A program made the translations under genes and the position numbers. A stretch of 38,355 nucleotides of DNA, from positions 1,099,288 to 1,137,642 of the forward strand of contig GG774889.1 of assembly GCA_000163695.1 (NCBI GenBank). Reading direction: 5' to 3'. The DNA is from Bacteroidetes oral taxon 274 str. F0058. Lineage in GTDB: Bacteria; Bacteroidota; Bacteroidia; Bacteroidales; Paludibacteraceae. The number at the start of each line of letters is the position of its first letter. The stretch's first letter is position 1. The notes under the pieces were generated by a model that searched no databases, was not told the DNA's origin, and was given only the letters and a program-made list of their open reading frames with translations. Below are positions 34,102-38,355 of this stretch, in pieces.

Positions 34102-34575
34102 TTAATTTTTTAATTTCCCAATTGATAATTTAATCAATTGTTGCATTGCGGCATCTATCTTTTCCGCTGTGCCGAAGTTTTGTTTTATATTGTATTTTTC
34201 AGCGGTAGCAGAGATTTTCTCGTAGCGTATGTTTACCGCTTTCTCTTTCTCGTAGATGAGTATTTTCAGCGGGAGTTCGATAGCCAAGAGAGGATTTTCC
34301 TGCATTAGGGCTGTTCCTACTTTGGGATTGCCTACTATAAGCACTGTTGCGGGCGACATACTTTCGCCTACTGCCTCAGCCGCCTTGTGGTGTTCGATAG
34401 TAGCAAAAATGGTAATCCCTTTGCTATTCAATGTTTTTTGAAGTGCTGCCACTGTCTCTTCAAAAGCTAATGGACTTTGAAAGTCTTCATAAGGTTTTAT
34501 TACTTCCTTACAATTGATAATCGGTTGTGCTGCCGTTAAGAGCGGGAATAATAAAAAGGTAAAAATGAGTTTCAT
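34102..34575 (-). CDS. exported DUF302 protein
   Basis: 157 residues. The signal peptide is MKLIFTFLLFPLLTAAQ (1-17). The DUF302 domain follows from about 33: FEETVAALQKTLNSKGITIFATIEHHKAAEAVG, then TVLIVGNPKVGTALMQENPLLAIELPLKILIYE, both strongly characteristic. DUF302 proteins bind small ligands or metals in unknown ways and often occur as periplasmic single-domain proteins. It starts 35 bases after the broken DUF389 gene on the same strand, so the two probably formed an operon. An 8-base inverted repeat (34119-34140) lies within its last codons and may help end transcription. Confidence 0.88.
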   Translation of the reverse strand: MKLIFTFLLFPLLTAAQPIINCKEVIKPYEDFQSPLAFEETVAALQKTLNSKGITIFATIEHHKAAEAVGESMSPATVLIVGNPKVGTALMQENPLLAIELPLKILIYEKEKAVNIRYEKISATAEKYNIKQNFGTAEKIDAAMQQLIKLSIGKLKN

Positions 34576-34610
34576 ATAATGTGTTGATTTATTAATTGTT
34601 ACACAACAAT

Positions 34611-35926
34611 TTAATCTGCTAATCTGCAGATTACTTCCTTATCGCCGAACTTCTCAGCGAGCCATTGTTGCAGCTTTTGTCGATCCACTTCTTTGGTGAC
34701 GACTTTGCCCTTAATGGTCTCTTTTTTAGGAGTGTATAGCATCACCGTAGTGAGAGAAGTGTTGTCTTTTCCCGAAAAATCCGTCAGTTTTCCAAAACAG
34801 AAACTCTCAATATTAGGGAACAATACTTCTATTTCTTTGGCAAAAGTAGGGTCGGTATATTTGTATTGCGCCAACTCTTCTTTTAGTTGATTTATCTTCA
34901 AGTCTTTATTAGAGAGCGATGCCTTGTTTTTGTTTATTTCCGATAGCATCTTCTGGTCAATATCCGACTCTTTTTGCCTAATTATGAGTTCGGTGTTCGG
35001 TAATTTGAAGTTTTTGAGGTTGCTTTGTAGTGTTTTTATCTCCTCATCGGTAAATTTCTTGTTCAAAAAAGCCAATTCAATGGTTTTAGGCGAGGCATTG
35101 TAGCGTATTTTCTTGTAAATAACGGTATAATCGTTGTTTTCAAACTCGGCAGTGATATAATGGGCTACATTCTGGTGAAACTCCTTCTCTTTCAGAAGAT
35201 TATATGCCAAATACAAACTGGGGTAACAATGATGATAATCAATGTAGTGATAACAATACGCAGACGCTTGTTGAGTGCCTCGTTGCCCGTATTTTTAGGA
35301 GTGTATTTCAGGTATTTGATGATGAGAAAGGTAGCAATCCCAATGAAGAAACAGTTGATGCTATATAGGTAGAAAGCACCTAAAAAATAACTAATATTGC
35401 CCGTGGCTAAGCCAAATCCGGCAGTACAAAGCGGAGGCATCAAAGCGGTAGCGATTGCCACACCAGGGATAGGGTTTCCTCTGTCTTGACGGGTGATTGA
35501 TATAGCTCCTACCAACCCACCCACAAAGGCGATAAGCACATCGTAAATGGTAGGCGAAGTACGCGCCAAAAGCTCTGACTGTACGTCTTTAAACGGACTG
35601 ATATAGAAGTAGATAAACGATACTATAAGACTCACCACAGTAGCGATGAGCAAACTTTGTCCGGTCTTCTTCAATAGGTCGAAATCGTAAGTAGCCAGTG
35701 CAAATCCTGCTCCCACGATAGGTCCCATCAAAGGAGAAATAAGCATCGCCCCGATGATTACAGCAGTAGAGTTCACGTTTAACCCGATAGAAGCAATGAG
35801 GATAGCACAAGCCAAAATCCATAGATTAGCGCCACGAAAAGAGATATTACTAAGGATATTTTCGATTACTTTTTCTTTTTTCTCTTCCCCTTGATGTAAA
35901 TTAAAAAGTCTTTTTAAAAAAGTCAT
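34611..35926 (-). pseudogene. DUF389 (TIGR00341) membrane protein gene split by a frameshift
   Basis: The first frame starts at ATG 35926 (MTFLKRLFNLHQGEEKK; the longer frame to 36049 crosses the -7 box) and ends at 35192 after 244 residues. It has the DUF389 membrane core, for example NSTAVIIGAMLISPLMGPIVG and FVGGLVGAISITR. The second frame, 34611-35216, begins YLAYNLLKEKEFHQNV, the natural continuation after the last helix, and gives a 200-residue soluble tail. Inserting one base near 35217-35221 would restore ...IVTPSLYLAYNLL... and one protein of about 445 residues. This is either a real loss or a sequencing error. DUF389 proteins are multi-helix inner-membrane proteins of unknown function. 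Confidence 0.82.
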
Positions 35927-35965
35927 AATGTTGAATGTTCGGATGTCGGTTTTTGATGTGCGGGG

Positions 35966-35973
35966 CAAAGGTA
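35966..35973 (-). promoter_or_regulatory. Bacteroidota -7 box for the DUF389-DUF302 unit
   Basis: TACCTTTG on the minus strand, 40 bases before ATG 35926. It excludes the longer frame start at 36049. Confidence 0.6.
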
Positions 35974-35995
35974 GTGATAAATTGCGAAATTTCCT

Positions 35996-36003
35996 TATTT
36001 TTG
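35996..36003 (+). promoter_or_regulatory. Bacteroidota -7 box for the DUF488 gene
   Basis: TATTTTTG on the plus strand, 76 bases before ATG 36080; no -33 partner seen. It is divergent from the promoter at 35966. Confidence 0.4.
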
Positions 36004-36079
36004 TCCTTTCAGAAACTTTTCGGAGATGATTTAAAAAATTACGACACACTTACTAAATAAAAGATATTAGTCATTGATT

Positions 36080-36619
36080 ATGAAGAGTATATATACTATA
36101 GGGCATTCCACTCGTACATTGGAAGAATTTATAGAGATGCTACAATCGTTTGAGATACAGCATTTAGTTGATATAAGAGGATTACCCGGCTCTAACAAAT
36201 ATCCGCAATTTAATAAAGAAAACTTAGGGGTAGTATTACCCGAAATTGGGATTGCCTATACCCATCTTACGTTATTAGGTGGAAGACGTAAAGTACATAA
36301 AGACTCTAAGAACACTCGTTGGCATAACGAGTCTTTCCGAGCTTATGCCGATTATATGGAGACTCCTGATTTTGAAAAAGGTATTGCTCAACTCATCGCT
36401 ATAGCTGAAAAAGAAACTACTGCCTATATGTGTGCCGAAGCTGTTTGGTGGCGTTGTCATAGGTCGATGATATCGGATTATTTGAAAGCCAAGGGTTGGC
36501 AAGTAAATCATATTATGGGAATAGGTAAGAGAGAACCTCATAGATACACCGCTCCTGCTCGTATTATCGGAGATAAAGTAATGTATTATGATGATAAAGA
36601 TAATTTGCTAATTGACTAA
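36080..36619 (+). CDS. DUF488-family protein
   Basis: 179 residues from ATG 36080 (MKSIYTIGHSTRTLEEF); a TTG two codons upstream is less likely. DUF488 motifs are all present: IYTIGHSTRTLEEFIEML (3-20), LVDIRGLPGSNKYPQFN, the middle LGGRRK, and the C-terminal YMCAEAVWWRCHRSMISDYL with Cys and His residues that may bind metal or act in catalysis. The fold is unassigned in biochemical terms. Many occur as solitary genes in mobile or accessory regions, as here. It sits between the broken DUF389 gene and the GEIHG-motif protein. Confidence 0.88.
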   Translation: MKSIYTIGHSTRTLEEFIEMLQSFEIQHLVDIRGLPGSNKYPQFNKENLGVVLPEIGIAYTHLTLLGGRRKVHKDSKNTRWHNESFRAYADYMETPDFEKGIAQLIAIAEKETTAYMCAEAVWWRCHRSMISDYLKAKGWQVNHIMGIGKREPHRYTAPARIIGDKVMYYDDKDNLLID

Positions 36620-36695
36620 CTTACATATCATCTCTACAAAAGCAGGGGCTTGGTGAGAGAAAAAGAGCGTTTGTTTTTGTCGCTACGGAAGCTTA

Positions 36696-37766
36696 CTATG
36701 GCAATTCTGGACCTTTCCAGCCTCTGGTTACTAAAACATGTTGAAAATAGTCGGTAGTATATTTATCCTCCTCAGGTGTTATCCTTCCCATAAGGAAACT
36801 AATAGGTGATTTGAAACCAACAACATCTTGACAGTGTGCATAAGGAGAATCTTTACCGTCGAGCTTGTAAAGCACTATTGAAGGACTTTCAGAGGCTTTT
36901 TTGAAATTTTCGGCATTTGTGAAATAGGAGATAGGCCCATCGCAGTTTGCCCAAGAAATCATCTCGTTAGGGCTCGTTGGCATACCCAAACCTTTTGGAA
37001 GATACATTTCTGAATCCAAAGGACGATGCATTACAGAAATCACCGTATAATCTTTCTCTTTTAGAAGAGCCGCAAAACATTTTCTCCCGTTGTATTTTTC
37101 CTGATAGATATGTCCGCTACCCAAAGAGCAATAATAGTTTCTTTTTCTATCACTCACACTATCTAACTGCTTGATAGTTAAATCAAAATTACTCATCATA
37201 ACACTATCGCGACCGTGCTTAAAGGCTTCTTGTTTACCTAAAAGTCCATAAACTTGTATCTTTTGGTTCTCTGGTAATGTTTGGTTATAGTTGTAAAGTA
37301 TCTTCCATTTTTCAAGATACTCCTGTGTTTGGCGCTGTGGAATATTCTCTTTTAGATTGTTGAAGTGTTGCTTCAATAGCGTTTCATCAGGTGTGTCAGC
37401 ACTTAGGTATCGATTCAGAAGTTCAGCATCTTCGGTAAAAAACTCATTAAAATAATCGGTAACTCCAAACTTTTTGTTCAGGTATATCAAGAGTTGAGCG
37501 TCGAAAAGCTGTGTCTTGGAAAATCCGTGAATCTCACCAAACATAAACACAGTAGGTGTATTAACCTCTGCAAATAATGTTGTATCGGAGATTGTGCTTT
37601 CTGGCGGTAATATTATACTATTAGCTTTAAGGTAATTCACTTTTTCTTCACTGATATTACCACGCAGGAAGAACCCATAAATAAAGAAATATGCAATAGG
37701 CAATACAGTTAAGAGCAAGAAAACAATAAGGATAGTAAGTAGTATTTTTTTTATTACTTTTTTCAT
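36696..37766 (-). CDS. membrane-anchored protein with GEIHG motif (ChaN/Tiki/EreA-like)
   Basis: 356 residues. A basic start (MKKVIKK) and one long hydrophobic helix (about 8-31) anchor it, with the rest probably periplasmic. The segment PTVFMFGEIHGFSKTQ (71-86) has the Gly-Glu-x-His motif that starts the ChaN/Tiki and erythromycin-esterase-like folds; SLGSGHIYQ near 214 could supply the paired C-terminal His. The chain lacks other easily named motifs. It may be a hydrolase or haem-binding protein, but this is uncertain. A -7 box lies at 37843-37850. It ends 77 bases from the convergent DUF488 gene. Confidence 0.6.
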   Translation of the reverse strand: MKKVIKKILLTILIVFLLLTVLPIAYFFIYGFFLRGNISEEKVNYLKANSIILPPESTISDTTLFAEVNTPTVFMFGEIHGFSKTQLFDAQLLIYLNKKFGVTDYFNEFFTEDAELLNRYLSADTPDETLLKQHFNNLKENIPQRQTQEYLEKWKILYNYNQTLPENQKIQVYGLLGKQEAFKHGRDSVMMSNFDLTIKQLDSVSDRKRNYYCSLGSGHIYQEKYNGRKCFAALLKEKDYTVISVMHRPLDSEMYLPKGLGMPTSPNEMISWANCDGPISYFTNAENFKKASESPSIVLYKLDGKDSPYAHCQDVVGFKSPISFLMGRITPEEDKYTTDYFQHVLVTRGWKGPELP

Positions 37767-38076
37767 AACATAACTATTTGGTTAATAAATATAAACACAC
37801 AAGAACCTGAGTAAGAAGAATTTCACTTACTTAAATTCACAACAAAAGTACAAAATTAATTTTAATGAATAGATAATTAATGAGTATTTTTTTGTACAAT
37901 AGCATTTAGGGGTAAATTCGAGTGAATTTTATCGATAACAGACAAATCGGCAAATTCTTCAAATAGTCTTTTGGGAACTCCGTATTATCCGCAAATGTTA
38001 TGCAAATTACATTAAAAGGACTTGTAATCAGGCGTATACCGCTATAGGATAATAGTATACTCGCTATATTATTATT
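37767..38076. other. 310-base gene-free stretch before the right IS
   Basis: AT-rich. It contains the -7 box for the GEIHG-protein gene (37843-37850, minus strand). I see no convincing coding frame, RNA gene or repeat in the rest. The last 8 bases (38069-38076, ttattatt) would be the target-site half of the IS insertion. Confidence 0.6.
37843..37850 (-). promoter_or_regulatory. Bacteroidota -7 box for the GEIHG-motif protein gene
   Basis: TACTTTTG on the minus strand, 77 bases upstream of the ATG at 37766; long leader, no clear -33. Confidence 0.4.
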
Positions 38077-38095
38077 GGTTCAAGATAACTTTACG
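38077..38095 (+). repeat. IS terminal inverted repeat, left end
   Basis: GGTTCAAGATAACTTTACG, 18 of 19 identical to the reverse complement of 267-285. Confidence 0.85.
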
Positions 38096-38102
38096 AAAGA
38101 AT

Positions 38103-38110
38103 TATCTTTG
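38103..38110 (+). promoter_or_regulatory. Bacteroidota -7 box of the transposase gene
   Basis: TATCTTTG just inside the terminal repeat, 17 bases before the ATG. The IS carries a host-type promoter. Confidence 0.5.
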
Positions 38111-38127
38111 TAAGTTATTTTGCTACA

Positions 38128-38355
38128 ATGAGAAACAAGTACATAAAAGTGACGCACATTTCAGAGAGAAAAACGAGAGAGATTATTCGTCTTTTCTGCC
38201 TCGATATCGAGGCAGAAAAGACGTCTGTTTTAACAAGTATTTCTCGCCCTACCATCAATAGGTTTTATAGAGCATTTAGAGAGCGTATAGCTGAATTATG
38301 CGAGGCGGAAAGCCCATTTACAAATGGAGAAGTCGAGTTGGACGAAAGCTATTTC
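38128..38355 (+). CDS. IS1595-family (ISXO2-like) transposase, N-terminal fragment
   Basis: 76 codons, open at the window end. MRNKYIKVTHISERKTREIIRLFCLD is a helical start without the zinc ribbon found in some family members. SISRPTINRFYRAFRERIAEL is a helix-turn-helix-like DNA-binding segment, and GEVELDESYF ends the fragment with the first catalytic Asp of the DDE/DDN core. Together with the left-edge fragment, which begins at the second catalytic Asp, it shows most of one transposase type. A 36-base perfect palindrome (38188-38223) lies within codons 21-32. Transcription is likely from the -7 box at 38103. Confidence 0.85.
   Translation, partial: MRNKYIKVTHISERKTREIIRLFCLDIEAEKTSVLTSISRPTINRFYRAFRERIAELCEAESPFTNGEVELDESYF
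38188..38223. repeat. 36-bp perfect palindrome inside the transposase gene
   Basis: Both strands read the same for 36 bases, centred on GATATC; the first arm begins CGTCTTTTCTGCCTCGAT. The flanking bases (T at 38187, T at 38224) break the symmetry. It encodes LFCLDIEAEKT within an intact transposase frame. Confidence 0.9.

Larger units (their letters stand above)
38077..38355 (+). mobile_element. IS1595-family insertion sequence, 5' end
   Basis: Starts with terminal repeat GGTTCAAGATAACTTTA, which matches the inverted repeat at 267-285. It carries its own -7 box (38103-38110) and the first 76 codons of the transposase before the window ends. Same strand as the element at the left edge. Confidence 0.85.

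Noticed and set aside
34119..34140. Inverted repeat caattgat / atcaattg as an independent regulatory site
   Set aside because: Only 8-base arms, AT-rich, and lying within the DUF302 coding end; it may be chance.
1..38355. Whole window as a composite transposon
   Set aside because: It carries many essential core genes in Bacteroidales-like order, and 38 kb between independent IS copies is better explained by contig ends in repeats.
1..38355. CRISPR arrays, tRNA or rRNA genes
   Set aside because: No regularly spaced direct repeats and no cloverleaf or rRNA-like sequence noticed on either strand.

Overview
The window looks like chromosomal DNA from a member of the Bacteroidota, most likely the order Bacteroidales. 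Evidence: many genes are preceded by the Bacteroidota -7 promoter box (TAnnTTTG) rather than an E. coli-type -10; Bacteroidota-restricted families occur (DUF4296 lipoprotein, DUF4922, TIGR02757/DUF2400); gyrA is followed directly by an exported TPR protein; and lysine-fermentation genes (kdd, kamA) sit beside a class I fumarase, as expected of an amino-acid-fermenting anaerobe related to Porphyromonas or Dysgonomonas. The species cannot be named from the sequence alone.

Layout. 1-285: 3' end of an IS1595-family (ISXO2-like) insertion sequence. 338-4094 (minus): yajC, YbbR-domain protein, coaE and an exported TPR protein. 4356-9149 (plus): small outer-membrane barrel-like protein, gyrA, second exported TPR protein. 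9273-12991 (minus): class I fumarase, an ABC ATPase and folC, with a terminator after the fumarase. 13248-16579 (plus): kdd, kamA and a SpoU rRNA methyltransferase. 16686-31169 (minus): a long run of one-strand genes, read in transcription order as GDP-L-fucose synthase, MgtC/SapB protein, ClbS/DfsB-like protein, an N-terminally truncated UvrA, TIGR02757 protein, Sua5/YciO protein, DHH phosphoesterase, polyprenol-phosphate mannosyltransferase-like GT2, SIMPL protein, RNase R, metallophosphatase, DUF4922 HIT-like protein, DUF4296 lipoprotein and pgk.

31.2-38.08 kb is different: short unrelated genes on both strands (WG-repeat-like exported protein, quinone reductase-like flavoprotein, DUF302, DUF389, DUF488, GEIHG-motif membrane protein), gene debris and pseudogenes. 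These include a DUF389 gene split by a one-base frameshift, an NlpC/P60-like plus helical-repeat gene with an internal TGA, an oxidoreductase C-terminal remnant and a 22-codon orphan signal peptide at the junction with the core. It reads as an accessory or decaying island.

38077-38355 is the 5' end of a second IS1595-family copy, in the same orientation as the one at the left edge and with a matching terminal inverted repeat. The window is therefore bounded by two same-strand IS fragments, probably where an assembly broke on a repeated element. No tRNA, rRNA or CRISPR array was seen. No clear new defence or biosynthetic system is evident. The most unusual items are the half-UvrA next to a ClbS-like gene, the 36-bp perfect palindrome inside the transposase gene and the decaying island.
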